64,000 nt of DNA from Pseudeuparius sepicola (GCA_963920635.1 OY987302.1:25581278-25645277); one strand, 5' to 3'; positions 1 to 10,834 are shown, counted from the first letter of the stretch. The notes: generated by a model from the sequence alone, not told the origin. Numbers and translations are program-made.

Positions 1-459
1 ACACGAAATACAAAATGTGTATAGAAAATTTATTAGAAGAGTTGAAATTTGTGCAGAAGTTGGAGGCTAAATTTAAGTGAAATTTATTTTTGTAAATTTT
101 AATAACATTATTCCTTGTTTAAGTAAATTTTCCGTATTGTTGCATAAATTCTGCAAATATCAAATAAAGCGGCACAAACAAATTGCCTTGTTAAAAAAAA
201 ATTCAACCAAGTTGCTAAAACCTCAAATTTGTAACCCCCTGTGGATTCTAAATGACATTCTTGACAATTTTTTTCGATTTTGCCAAAAACAATGGTTCTT
301 TACTCTTGGTGACTAACACCCTATATAAAAAATCAAAAATATTTAAGTTTTGGGCATTTTGGAACAAGCACGAGTTGTATAAAGAGTGACTTTTTGTCGT
401 AAAGCCACGAATAAAAAACTTTTCCCTCTCCTGGACATTAGAGCGGGACACGCTGTATA
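1..459. other. AT-rich flank with a MITE-like right terminus
   Basis: No coding sequence recognised. The last ~15 bases (GGGACACGCTGTATA) look like the right end of the GGGACACCCTG-TATA class of inverted-repeat elements found elsewhere in the window, with one mismatch. The satellite-bearing element that starts at 460 therefore abuts, or inserted into, an older element end. The short ORFs here have no recognisable domain. Confidence 0.4.
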
Positions 460-572
460 CAGGGTGGACTCAGATCGACTATACGATAGGTGTAAAAGAC
501 AAAAAAAATTTGAGTTGAAACTTGACCTTTGGGGGATCAGCCTTGCTTGATTAGAAACTAATTTGCACCATA
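460..572 (+). repeat. Left terminal inverted repeat of the satellite element
   Basis: About 113 bp. It includes the blocks GATCAGCCTTGCTTGATTAG and CTAATTTGCACC, which recur as reverse complements at 6281-6393. The two arms differ by scattered substitutions, so this is an aged but clearly paired terminal repeat. Confidence 0.75.
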
Positions 573-3381
573 TTATTATAATTACAAGAAAAGGTGATAA
601 TGGGCAAACACTCAAAGTTAACAAAAAGAAAAAACTAGTAACCGCATACACGTGTTTCATGCTATTTGGCAATCATCAGTACGGTGCAACATTAACCAAA
701 TCAAAAGATAGGCATGATTTGGGAAGCAACAAATGAAGTCCAGGCAGGAGCCAACAGCACATTTGCAGCTTCAGTCAGCACATCCCCTATTTTGGGGCTT
801 GTACTAACATGGCCACGGAGGCTGCTAAAGCGACCTGCGTGGAAATCTTCATAACCCAAGATACAATGAAAATAAGGATGTAAGATTAGCGAGTGTAAAT
901 GTAATAATTACAAGAAAAGGTGATAATGGGCAAACACTCAAAGTTAACAAAAAGAAAAAACTAGTAACCGCATACACGTGTTTCATGCTATTTGGCAATC
1001 ATCAGTACGGTGCAACATTAACCAAATCAAAAGATAGGCATGATTTGGGAAGCAACAAATGATGTCCAGGCAGGAGCCAACAGCACATTTGCAGCTTCAG
1101 TCAGCACATCCCCTATTTTGGGGCTTGTACTAACATGGCCACGGAGGCTGCTAAAGCGACCTGCGTGGAAATCTTCATAACCCAAGATACAATGAAAATA
1201 AGGATGTAAGATTAGCGAGTGTAAATGTAATAATTACAAGAAAAGGTGATAATGGGCAAACACTCAAAGTTAACAAAAAGAAAAAACTAGTAACCGCATA
1301 CACGTGTTTCATGCTATTTGGCAATCATCAGTACAGTGCAACATTAACCAAATCAAAAGATAGGCATGATTTGGGAAGCAACAAATGAAGTCCAGGCAGG
1401 AGCCAACAGCACATTTGCAGCTTCAGTCAGCACATCCCCTATTTTGGGGCTTGTACTAACATGGCCACGGAGGCTGCTAAAGCGACCTGCGTGGAAATCT
1501 TCATAACCCAAGATACAATGAAAATAAGGATGTAAGATTAGCGAGTGTAAATGTAATAATTACAAGAAAAGGTGATAATGGGCAAACACTCAAAGTTAAC
1601 AAAAAGAAAAAACTAGTAACCGCATACACGTGTTTCATGCTATTTGGCAATCATCAGTACGGTGCAACATTAACCAAATCAAAAGATAGGCATGATTTGG
1701 GAAGCAACAAATGAAGTCCAGTCAGGAGCCAACAGCACATTTGCAGCTTCAGTCAGCACATCCCCTATTTTGGGGCTTGTACTAACATGGCCACGGAGGC
1801 TGCTAAAGCGACCTGCGTGGAAATCTTCATAACCCAAGATACAATGAAAATAAGGATGTAAGATTAGCGAGTGTAAATGTAATAATTACAAGAAAAGGTG
1901 ATAATGGGCAAACACTCAAAGTTAACAAAAAGAAAAAACTAGTAACCGCATACACGTGTTTCATGCTATTTGGCAATCATCAGTACGGTGCAACATTAAC
2001 CAAATCAAAAGATAGGCATGATTTGGGAAGCAACAAATGAAGTCCAGGCAGGAGCCAACAGCACATTTGCAGCTTCAGTCAGCACATCCCCTATTTTGGG
2101 GCTTGTACTAACATGGCCACGGAGGCTGCTAAAGCGACCTGCGTGGAAATCTTCATAACCCAAGATACAATGAAAATAAGGATGTAAGATTAGCGAGTGT
2201 AAATGTAATAATTACAAGAAAAGGTGATAATGGGCAAACACTCAAAGTTAACAAAAAGAAAAAACTAGTAACCGCATACACGTGTTTCATGCTATTTGGC
2301 AATCATCAGTACGGTGCAACATTAACCAAATCAAAAGATAGGCATGATTTGGGAAGCAACAAATGAAGTCTAGGCAGGAGCCAACAGCACATTTGCAGCT
2401 TCAGTCAGCACATCCCCTATTTTGGGGCTTGTACTAACATGGCCACGGAGGCTGCTAAAGCGACCTGCGTGGAAATCTTCATAACCCAAGATACAATGAA
2501 AATAAGGATGTAAGATTAGCGAGTGTAAATGTAATAATTACAAGAAAAGGTGATAATGGGCAAACACTCAAAGTTAACAAAAAGAAAAAACTAGTAACCG
2601 CATACACGTGTTTCATGCTATTTGGCAATCATCAGTACGGTGCAACATTAACCAAATCAAAAGATAGGCATGATTTGGGAAGCAACAAATGAAGTCCAGG
2701 CAGGAGCCAACAGCACATTTGCAGCTTCAGTCAGCACATCCCCTATTTTGGGGCTTGTACTAACATGGCCACGGAGGCTGCTAAAGCGACCTGCGTGGAA
2801 ATCTTCATAACCCAAGATACAATGAAAATAAGGATGTAAGATTAGCGAGTGTAAATGTAATAATTACAAGAAAAGGTGATAATGGGCAAACACTCAAAGT
2901 TAACAAAAAGAAAAAACTAGTAACCGCATACACGTGTTTCATGCTATTTGGCAATCATGAGTAAGGTGCAACATTAACCAAATCAAAAGATAGGCATGAT
3001 TTGGGAAGCAACAAATGAAGTCCAGGCAGGAGCCAACAGCACATTTGCAGCTTCAGTCAGCACATCCCCCATTTTGGGGCTTGTACTAACATGGCCACGG
3101 AGGCTGCTAAAGCGACCTGCGTGGAAATCTTCATAACCCAAGATACAATGAAAATAAGGATGTAAGATTAGCGAGTGTAAATGTAATAATTACAAGAAAA
3201 GGTGATAATGGGCAAACACTCAAAGTTAACAAAAAGAAAAAACTAGTAACCGCATACACGTGTTTCATGCTATTTGGCAATCATCAGTACGGTGCAGCAT
3301 TAACCAAATCAAAAGATAGGCATGATTTGGGAAGCAACAAATGAAGTCCAGGCAGGAGCCAACAGCACATCCCCTATTTTG
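573..3381 (+). repeat. 326-bp satellite array, forward arm (~8.6 copies)
   Basis: Tandem head-to-tail repeats. The anchor AATTACAAGAAAAGG recurs at 580, 906, 1232 and 1558, giving a period of exactly 326 bp that continues to the centre of the element. Copies differ by only occasional single bases, which suggests recent amplification or homogenisation. Each unit contains the palindrome ACACGTGT and the GC-rich stretch CATGGCCACGGAGGCTGC. No ORF spans a unit. Confidence 0.95.
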
Positions 3382-5786
3382 GCATGAAACACGTGTATGC
3401 GGTTACTAGTTTTTTCTTTTTGTTAACTTTGAGTGTTTGCCCATTATCACCTTTTCTTGTAATTATTACATTTACACTCGCTAATCTTACATCCTTATTT
3501 TCATTGTATCTTGGGTTATGAAGATTTCCACGCAGGTCGCTTTAGCAGCCTCCGTGGCCATGTTAGTACAAGCCCCAAAATAGGGGATGTGCTGACTGAA
3601 GCTGCAAATGTGTTGTTGGCTCCTGCCTGGACTTCATTTGTTGCTTCCCAAATCATGCCTATCTTTTGATTTGGTTAATGTTGCACCGTACTGATGATTT
3701 CCAAATAGCATGAAACACGTGTATGCGGTTACTAGTTTTTTCTTTTTGTTAACTTTGAGTGTTTGCCCATTATCACCTTTTCTTGTAATTATTACATTTA
3801 CACTCGCTAATCTTACATCCTTATTTTCATTGTATCTTGGGTTATGAAGATTTCCACGCAGGTCGCTTTAGCAGCCTCCGTGGCCATGTTAGTACAAGCC
3901 CCAAAATAGGGGATGTGCTGACTGAAGCTGCAAATGTGCTGTTGGCTCCTGCCTGGACTTCATTTGTTGCTTCCCAAATCATGCCTATCTTTTGATTTGG
4001 TTAATGTTGCACCGTACTGATGATTGCCAAATAGCATGAAACACGTGTATGCGGTTACTAGTTTTTTCTTTTTGTTAACTTTGAGTGTTTGCCCATTATC
4101 ACCTTTTCTTGTAATTATTACATTTACACTCGCTAATCTTACATCCTTATTTTCATTGTATCTTGGGTTATGAAGATTTCCACGCAGGTCGCTTTAGCAG
4201 CCTCCGTGGCCATGTTAGTACAAGCCCCAAAATAGGGGATGTGCTGACTGAAGCTGCAAATGTGCTGTTGGCTCCTGCCTGGACTTCATTTGTTGCTTCC
4301 CAAATCATGCCTATCTTTTGATTTGGTTAATGTTGCACCGTACTGATGATTGCCAAATAGCATGAAACACGTGTATGCGGTTACTAGTTTTTTCTTTTTG
4401 TTAACTTTGAGTGTTTGCCCATTATCACCTTTACTTGTAATTATTACATTTACACTCGCTAATCTTACATCCTTATTTTCATTGTATCTTGGGTTATGAA
4501 GATTTCCACGCAGGTCGCTTTAGCAGCCTCCGTGGCCATGTTAGTACAAGCCCCAAAATAGGGGATGTGCTGACTGAAGCTGCAAATGTGCTGTTGGCTC
4601 CTGCCTGGACTTCATTTGTTGCTTCCCAAATCATGCCTATCTTTTGATTTGGTTAATGTTGCACCGTACTGATGATTGCCAAATAGCATGAAACACGTGT
4701 ATGCGGTTACTAGTTTTTTCTTTTTGTTAACTTTGAGTGTTTGCCCATTATCACATTTTCTTGTAATTATTACATTTACACTCGCTAATCTTACATCCTT
4801 ATTTTCATTGTATCTTGGGTTATGAAGATTTCCACGCAGGTCGCTTTAGCAGCCTCCGTGGCCATGTTAGTACAAGCCCCAAAATAGGGGATGTGCTGAC
4901 TGAAGCTGCAAATGTGCTGTTGGCTCCTGCCTGGACTTCATTTGTTGCTTCCCAAATCATGCCTATCTTTTGATTTGGTTAATGTTGCACCGTACTGATG
5001 ATTGCCAAATAGCATGAAACACGTGTATGCGGTTACTAGTTTTTTATTTTTGTTAACTTTGAGTGTTTGCCCATTATCACCTTTTCTTGTAATTGTTACA
5101 TTTACACTCGCTAATCTTACATCCTTATTTTCATTGTATCTTGGGTTATGAAGATTTCCACGCAGGTCGCTTTAGCAGCCTCCGTGGCCATGTTAGTACA
5201 AGCCCCAAAATAGGGGATGTGCTGACTGAAGCTGCAAATGTGCTGTTGGCTCCTGCATGGACTTCATTTGTTGCTTCCCAAATCATGCCTATCTTTTGAT
5301 TTGGTTAATGTTGCACCGTACTGATGATTGCCAAATAGCATGAAACACGTGTATGCGGTTACTAGTTTTTTCTTTTTGTTAACTTTGAGTGTTTGCCCAT
5401 TATCACCTTTTCTTGTAATTATTACATTTACACTCGCTAATCTTACATCCTTATTTTCATTGTATCTTGGGTTATGAAGATTTCCACGCAGGTCGCTTTA
5501 GCAGCCTCCGTGGCCATGTTAGTACAAGCCCCAAAATAGGGGATGTGCTGACTGAAGCTGCAAATGTGCTGTTGGCTCCTGCCTGGACTTCATTTGTTGC
5601 TTCCCAAATCATGCCTATCTTTTGATTTGGTTAATATTGCACCGTACTGATGATTGCCAAATAGCATGAAACACGTGTATGCGGTTACTAGTTTTTTCTT
5701 TTTGTTAACTTTGAGTGTTTGCCCATTATCACCTTTTCTTGTAATTATTACATTTACACTCGCTAATCTTACATCCTTATTTTCAT
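3382..5786 (-). repeat. 326-bp satellite array, inverted arm (~7.4 copies)
   Basis: The same monomer in reverse orientation, meeting the forward array head-to-head near 3381 with no spacer. The anchor GTAATT lies at 3459, 3785 and finally 5741, in 326-bp steps. The last forward unit next to the junction lacks 21 bp between two GCACAT copies. Short ORFs of 60-94 codons here are products of the repeat and are not genes. Confidence 0.95.
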
Positions 5787-5793
5787 ATTATTA

Positions 5794-6275
5794 TATTTTA
5801 AAAATCAAGCAGGCCTTGACATGGGCAATTTATTCATCTCCAGTTCAGGTAAACTACATTTTCCTTAAGAGATATCGAAACATTTTATTGGAAAAAGTTG
5901 TCGAGAATGAAAATCTAAGTCCCTGTACCAAATTTTAAACCAATCGGCAGACTTTGATTTTTTTTTAAATTTCAACTTTATTTTTTGGGAAAAATCAAAG
6001 TATGCCGATTGTTTTGAAATTTGCATTCTGAAAATTTTTTCTGATAAAATTTTTCGATAAATGTACTTGATTTGCGCTAAAACAGCAAAAATTGAAAATA
6101 TAAAAAAAAATCAAAATGTGCCGATTGTTTTATAATTTGGTACGGCGATTTGGAATTGCAATCTGAACAACTTTTTTTAATAAAATTTTTCGATATCTCT
6201 TGAGGAAAAAGTAGTATACCTGAACTGAAAATGAATAAATTGCCCCTGTCAAGGCCTGCTTGATTTTTAAAATAT
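5794..6275. mobile_element. Palindromic MITE inside the satellite element
   Basis: Arms of about 105 bp: AAAAATCAAGCAGGCCTTGA near 5800 pairs with TCAAGGCCTGCTTGATTTTT near 6250, and both arms continue through an ATATCTCTTGAGGAAAA-type block. The middle is AT-rich and itself partly self-complementary. It lies between the end of the inverted satellite arm and the right terminal repeat, with no counterpart on the left, so it is probably a later insertion. Confidence 0.65.
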
Positions 6276-6280
6276 AAAAA

Positions 6281-6393
6281 TTCGGTGCAAATCACTTTCT
6301 AATCAAGCAAGGCTGATCCCCCAAAGCTCAAGTTTCAACTCGAACATTTTTTGTCTTTTACACCTATCGTATAGTCCATCTGGGTCCACCCTG
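6281..6393 (-). repeat. Right terminal inverted repeat of the satellite element
   Basis: Inverted partner of 460-572, containing CTAATCAAGCAAGGCTGATC and TATCGTATAGTC. It ends in CCACCCTG followed by TTTA. Confidence 0.75.
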
Positions 6394-6565
6394 TTTATGA
6401 ACGTCGCCGCTTTTAAGGAATAGTATTCAATAAAGTTACATTATTATATCGACTTAGCCAAAAGGCATTCGCACTCCCTCTCTGGGGAACATTCACTCAG
6501 ATCCCGGGTATCCCGGATACCATAAGGATCTGGCTCGGACGAGACCCTTGCCATGTTATCGGGCC

Positions 6566-9500
6566 TTAGGTGACATTGATGTTGTTGGACGTTCCTGCAC
6601 TCCCCATGAATTTCCTGACGGTTCGGGCTGTCGCAAGTAGTACCGCTTTCTGCATGGACCTGTAAAGATTATCAGTTAGACCCAGCTCTTTGATGTTCCT
6701 CAGCAAACTTTTTGGTATGACACCAGTTGTTGACACGATGATTGGAATCGTCTGAACGTTGTCCATTTCCCATTGCCTTCTAATTCGTTCTTCTAAGTCT
6801 CTGTACTTCGCGATCTTCTCGACTTGCTTCACACGCAGGTTGTTGTTGTTCGGGATGGCCACATCAATCAGAGTTGTCTTCCTAGAAATTTTATCAACTA
6901 TTATAAGGTCCGGTCTGTAATGGGCAACTCGTTGATCTGTCAGAACTGTACGATCCCAGTACATCTTGTAGTTGCTGTTCTCAAGAACAGGCTCCGGTGT
7001 GTAGCTGTAATATGGGATCCTCTCTGCCTGCACAAGCAGAAGTTTTTCCGCCAGTTCCTGGTGCAAGATCTTGGCAACCGAATCGTGTCGTTCCTTATAT
7101 TCCGTTGATGCGAACATCTGACATCCTCCTGTTATGTGCTGGATTGTTTCTGAAGTTGGGCACCCGTATCTGCATCTGTCATCCACTACCGATGCATCTC
7201 CTACAATGAATTTTAGGTAGTTGCGAGTTGGTATAACCTGATCTTGTATGGCCAGTAGGAAGCCTTCCGTCTCGGGGAACATTCGTCCCGAGGTCAGCCA
7301 ATAGTTCGATGCTAACTTGTCGACATGTTCCTGGTTAACCTCATTAGGATGCCTCCCGTGCAGCGGCTTCCCCAACCACCTCTGTAGTTTATCGTTGTAG
7401 GTTCGGTGGTGATTTTGACGCTCGTGTTCCGTCAGACATAGCGGTGTTGAGACGTCTGCTCCACATATAGCCCTATGTAGTGTGGAGCTGTTGGCCTGCC
7501 TGTAGAAATAATTACGCAGATTTAATATTTGTTGGTCCAATTGCTTGCTGAGATCTGCCAATCCTCTTCCTCCTAGTTGACGTGGCAGAGTTGTTCTTTC
7601 TACGGCGCTACGGGGATGATGTTTATGAGCTTTTGTCAGTAGTGTCCTAACTTTTCGTTGCAGGTTGTTGATGTCCGTGTTGGTCCAATTCCCTATTCCG
7701 AACGAATAGCTGAGTACAGAGCACGCATACGTGTTCAGGGCCTTAAACAAATTCCTAATGTTAAGATTAGTTCGCACTACTTGTCTTGCTCTCTTGATGA
7801 ATTCATTCCTTAAATCGATCTTCATTGTTCGATGGTCTATCCTTTGAGCTTGTTTCATCCCGAGATACTTGTATGTATCTCCCTTGCTCATTGCTTCGAT
7901 CTCCTGGCCGTCCTGCATCTCGTGTGCGCTTTGTTCGAGCTTTCCCCGGATGATATTAAGGGTGCGGCACTTGTCCAGTCGAAACTGCATTCCGATGTCC
8001 CTGGAGAACTCCTCTACAATTTTAAGCATTTGCGTTAGTTGGTTTTTGGTTGCGGCCATCAGTTTTAAATCATCCATATATAATAGGTGATTCAACTTGA
8101 TCGCTTCTGCGTTGTTGCTTTTGATAGCGAAGTCGTATTTTGTAGAGTTCAACCTATGTGATAGAGGGTTCATCGCCATGCAGAACCACAGTGGACTGAG
8201 TGAATCTCCTTGGAAAATCCCTCTTCGGATGTTGATTGTGTCGGTCTCGATGTTGCTGCTTGCGGTTCTGAGTTGTATCTTAGTGCGCCAGGTTGTCATA
8301 GCGTGTTCTAAAAAGGAAACTGTATGATGATCTAGTTTATACAGCTTTAAGATACCTGTTAGCCAGTCGTGAGGTACGGAATCAAATGCTTTTTTGTAGT
8401 CCACATAAGCCATGTAGAGGTTTCGTTGCTTGGAATGAGCCTGGTTGCAGATGACAGAGTCTATGATGAGTTGCTCTTTGCATCCCATTGTGCCCTTCGC
8501 GCAGCCCTTCTGCTGCATTGCCATGATGTTGTTCCGCTCGCAGTGAGCATATATTCGCTGCGTAAGGCAAGAAGTGATTATCTTGTACAGCGTAGGCAAG
8601 CAGGTTATTGGGCGGTACTTGGCAGGGTTATCCGTATTCCGCTGGTCTTTTGGTAACAAGTAGGTGGCACCCTGTGTAAGAAACAATGGCATTTTCAGAG
8701 GATCGAGCAAGACTTCATTAATTAAGGTAGTTATTTGTTCATGCGTGCACCACAACTTCTTAATCCAATAATTTTGAAGATGATCTGGACCTGGTGCCTT
8801 CCAGTTGTGGGAATTCTTGATGACATTGGAGACCTCATCGGTTGTGAATTGCTCGTGTTGCATCTGGCTATAGTTCCGGCCCATCTCGCGTTCTTCACTG
8901 ATCCAGCTTGCACTGACATTGCATGGACCTGGTGTGGCAAGCTGATTTCTCCAGAAACCGTCGACCTGTTCTCTGCTAGGGTAACTCGTATTTGTGGCAT
9001 CGGCGCTAGAATTCAAAGTACGGTAGAAAACTTTTTCTGATCGTTCAAAAAGTTTGTTGTCACGTTTCCTGTTATTACTAGCCTTGTATCTCCTCAGACG
9101 CCCTGCGAAAACAGAAAGTTTTTGTTTTAATGTATCAAGACATTGTTGAGCAGTGATGTTCGCGGGGTCACGCCGAGAATGCATTTGGGTGCGGCTCATT
9201 ATTGCCTGCACCGCCCTCTGGATCTTTCTAGTTCTAACTCCTCTGATATATTCCGTTACTTGTCCTATGTCTTTACGGAGACTCTCGATCTTCCGATTTA
9301 GTCGCGTCTCCCATTGAGCCATTCGTGGTTCTGGTCTTGCACGATTTAACTCTTGAGCCGTCCGGATCTTGGCTCCCATTGCAGTGATGATGGCCGTTGC
9401 GGCACAGTAGATTAACATGTGCATATGTTCTAATGTTGGTGTTACTGAAACATAGTTGGGTAAAATTCTGGTGTTCATAATATCGAGCATGATTGCAAGC

Positions 9501-10285
9501 TTCCTGGAAGAATTCAATCTTGGTAGCGGTGGTCTGCTCAGTGGGTCTGTGCCTTCGTATCGCAATACCGCCCTTCTCAGCTGTGTGTCCAGGCTTTCAA
9601 AGTGTTCTCCGTTAACTGATTCCCAATTCTCAGTTGTTCGTCCCGCCGTCTCGGCTTCTTGTCGTGGTCCAGGCACTTGAATTTCCCGATCCTCAGTTGT
9701 TCGCTCTGCCGTTCCGGCTTCTTGTTGTGGTCCAGGCACTTGAATTTCCCCGTTGTTGTTGTCTATGTCTATGTGTTCGCCATGGATCTCTAGCTCAACT
9801 TCCCGTTTTATAGCGTTAAGTCGCGTTTCTGGAATTCGGTTATTTCTTAGAATAGTTCGATACTGATCTGACACTCTTTGTTCAGACACTTGCATGTGTG
9901 GAAACTCCCTGCAGAACTCGGCATGCAGTTGTTGTCGGTAGCCGATAATCTCTTGTCCTAAGTTTGTCACCCTGTAGAAAATACGCATAATCGATTCATT
10001 CATGGACACAGTCCATTTCATGCGTCGTCGTTGTAATCCCGCCTGAGTGAACGCTGGCTGAAGTTCCCGCGCAGCACCTTTGGTGGGTGGAACCCTAGTT
10101 CTCATTTGGCTCCCATGTTGTAGATGTTCGTGTTGCTGGGCTGTAGCTGTTTGTGCAACAGGGGCCCGCCTCATCAGCGCCCTGTCACCGACGTCCCGCT
10201 CACTGTCATGCCCAGCGCCGGCTCCAGACATGCCCTGGCGATCCCCAGGCAGCGGCCCTATGACAATTATCCTATCATTCTCCAT
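6566..10285 (-). CDS. R4/Dong-type retrotransposon polyprotein (RT + RLE), intact ORF
   Basis: 1239 codons without a stop. Residues ~88-150 form a Myb/SANT-like DNA-binding segment (WTVSMNESIMRIFYRV ... RVSDQYRTILRNN). Residues ~185-215 contain a small tandem duplication around EIQVPGP. The reverse transcriptase spans ~540-760, with KYRPITCLPTLYK, DYKKAFDSVPHDWL, GIFQGDSLSPLWF and the catalytic YMDD at ~731. A C-x3-C-x7-H-x4-C knuckle (CRYGC...H...C) is at ~1037-1054. The restriction-like endonuclease follows at ~1124 (RPDLIIVDK, with PD-x12-D as TLIDVAIP). The role is target-primed reverse transcription: the endonuclease nicks target DNA and the RT copies the RNA from the 3' OH. The ORF is open and conserved in its sister copies, so this copy may be recent and possibly active. 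The start codon is the first ATG of the frame; a further upstream start is possible. Confidence 0.9.
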   Translation of the reverse strand: MENDRIIVIGPLPGDRQGMSGAGAGHDSERDVGDRALMRRAPVAQTATAQQHEHLQHGSQMRTRVPPTKGAARELQPAFTQAGLQRRRMKWTVSMNESIMRIFYRVTNLGQEIIGYRQQLHAEFCREFPHMQVSEQRVSDQYRTILRNNRIPETRLNAIKREVELEIHGEHIDIDNNNGEIQVPGPQQEAGTAERTTEDREIQVPGPRQEAETAGRTTENWESVNGEHFESLDTQLRRAVLRYEGTDPLSRPPLPRLNSSRKLAIMLDIMNTRILPNYVSVTPTLEHMHMLIYCAATAIITAMGAKIRTAQELNRARPEPRMAQWETRLNRKIESLRKDIGQVTEYIRGVRTRKIQRAVQAIMSRTQMHSRRDPANITAQQCLDTLKQKLSVFAGRLRRYKASNNRKRDNKLFERSEKVFYRTLNSSADATNTSYPSREQVDGFWRNQLATPGPCNVSASWISEEREMGRNYSQMQHEQFTTDEVSNVIKNSHNWKAPGPDHLQNYWIKKLWCTHEQITTLINEVLLDPLKMPLFLTQGATYLLPKDQRNTDNPAKYRPITCLPTLYKIITSCLTQRIYAHCERNNIMAMQQKGCAKGTMGCKEQLIIDSVICNQAHSKQRNLYMAYVDYKKAFDSVPHDWLTGILKLYKLDHHTVSFLEHAMTTWRTKIQLRTASSNIETDTINIRRGIFQGDSLSPLWFCMAMNPLSHRLNSTKYDFAIKSNNAEAIKLNHLLYMDDLKLMAATKNQLTQMLKIVEEFSRDIGMQFRLDKCRTLNIIRGKLEQSAHEMQDGQEIEAMSKGDTYKYLGMKQAQRIDHRTMKIDLRNEFIKRARQVVRTNLNIRNLFKALNTYACSVLSYSFGIGNWTNTDINNLQRKVRTLLTKAHKHHPRSAVERTTLPRQLGGRGLADLSKQLDQQILNLRNYFYRQANSSTLHRAICGADVSTPLCLTEHERQNHHRTYNDKLQRWLGKPLHGRHPNEVNQEHVDKLASNYWLTSGRMFPETEGFLLAIQDQVIPTRNYLKFIVGDASVVDDRCRYGCPTSETIQHITGGCQMFASTEYKERHDSVAKILHQELAEKLLLVQAERIPYYSYTPEPVLENSNYKMYWDRTVLTDQRVAHYRPDLIIVDKISRKTTLIDVAIPNNNNLRVKQVEKIAKYRDLEERIRRQWEMDNVQTIPIIVSTTGVIPKSLLRNIKELGLTDNLYRSMQKAVLLATARTVRKFMGSAGTSNNINVT

Positions 10286-10389
10286 TCCATAGTTTTCTCC
10301 CGTAACGTGGGAGTGACGGCCCTCGGTCGCCTTTTACGACTCGCGGAGCCACGATAGGAGTATTCTAACCCGCTACCCATACAGGTCAA

Positions 10390-10797
10390 CTAGGATAACG
10401 TGGGATCGTTACTCCCGAGGATCTGCCCCTGTCACCGGCCAAACCCCTCCTTGCGTTAACTGGGAAACACGGGATCGTTACACCCGAGGATCTGCCCCTC
10501 TCACAGGCTAGACCCATCCCTGTGTAACTGGGAGTCGCGGGATTGTCACACCCGAGGATCAGCCCCCGTCACCGGCTAGACCCCTCCCTGCGCAACTGGA
10601 TATCGCGGGATTGTCACACCCGTAGGTCTGCTCCTGTCACAGGCCAGGCCTCTCCATGCGTAACTGGGAATCGCGGGATCGTTACACCCGTGAATCTGCC
10701 CCTCTCACAGGCCAGACCCATCCCTGCGTAACTGGGGAGCGCGGGATTGTCACACCCGTGGATCTGCCTCTCTCACAGGTCAGACCCCCCCCTGCGT
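10390..10797 (-). repeat. 68-69-bp tandem repeats in the R4 element 5' UTR
   Basis: About six units. The marker GATC(T/A)GCCCC recurs at 10420, 10489, 10557 and ~10626, i.e. every 68-69 bp, with the consensus core GGGATCGTTACACCCG. The units are GC-rich, unlike the surrounding AT-rich DNA. They sit immediately upstream of the ORF in element sense, where LINE internal promoters or translation-start signals are expected. A regulatory role is inferred only from this position. Confidence 0.75.
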
Positions 10798-10800
10798 ATA

Positions 10801-10831
<31 letters not shown>

Positions 10832-10834
10832 TAT
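10801..10834. repeat. (ATT)n microsatellite between R4 copies 1 and 2
   Basis: About ten perfect ATT units. This is the target or tail sequence that separates the 5' end of copy 1 from the 3' end of copy 2, matching the known preference of Dong elements for TAA repeats. Confidence 0.9.

Larger units (their letters stand above)
460..6393. mobile_element. Fold-back TIR element carrying an inverted satellite array
   Basis: A 5.9-kb unit bounded by matching inverted ends: CAGGGTGGACTCAGATCGAC at 460 and its reverse complement ending in CCACCCTG at 6393. The left end is preceded by TATA and the right end is followed by TTTA. Inside lie about 8.6 forward and 7.4 reverse copies of a 326-bp repeat, then a ~480-bp palindromic insert on the right side. 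No transposase is present, so it would need a helper in trans. The termini resemble the TATA-flanked CAGGGTG elements at 27.5, 32.5 and 50.9 kb. The superfamily (Tc1/mariner-like or other) cannot be fixed from the termini alone. Confidence 0.75.
6450..10800 (-). mobile_element. R4/Dong-clade non-LTR retrotransposon, full-length copy 1
   Basis: A complete element on the minus strand: tandem-repeat 5' UTR (10390-10797), one long ORF (6566-10285) and a short 3' UTR whose 3' end in element sense is GGCTAAGTCG next to a TAA repeat. The 3' flank in plus sense is ATTATTAT and the 5' flank is a long (ATT)n tract. One ORF with a restriction-like endonuclease C-terminal to the RT, plus placement in TAA repeats, fits the R4/Dong group of site-preferring LINEs. 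Two truncated sister copies follow at 10.8-15.1 kb. Confidence 0.85.

Noticed and set aside
580..5746. CRISPR-like repeat-spacer structure
   Set aside because: The repeats are long, contiguous and without unique spacers, in a eukaryotic genome; this is satellite DNA.
5093..5938. Open frames of 68 and 94 codons in the inverted satellite arm and its edge (also 343-672)
   Set aside because: They repeat with the 326-bp unit, are not kept in every copy, and end at repeat boundaries; they are products of satellite sequence, not genes.
6824..9040. Many 60-100-codon plus-strand frames across the R4 copies
   Set aside because: They are antisense shadows of the conserved minus-strand RT/endonuclease frame and recur identically in all three copies only because the copies are related.
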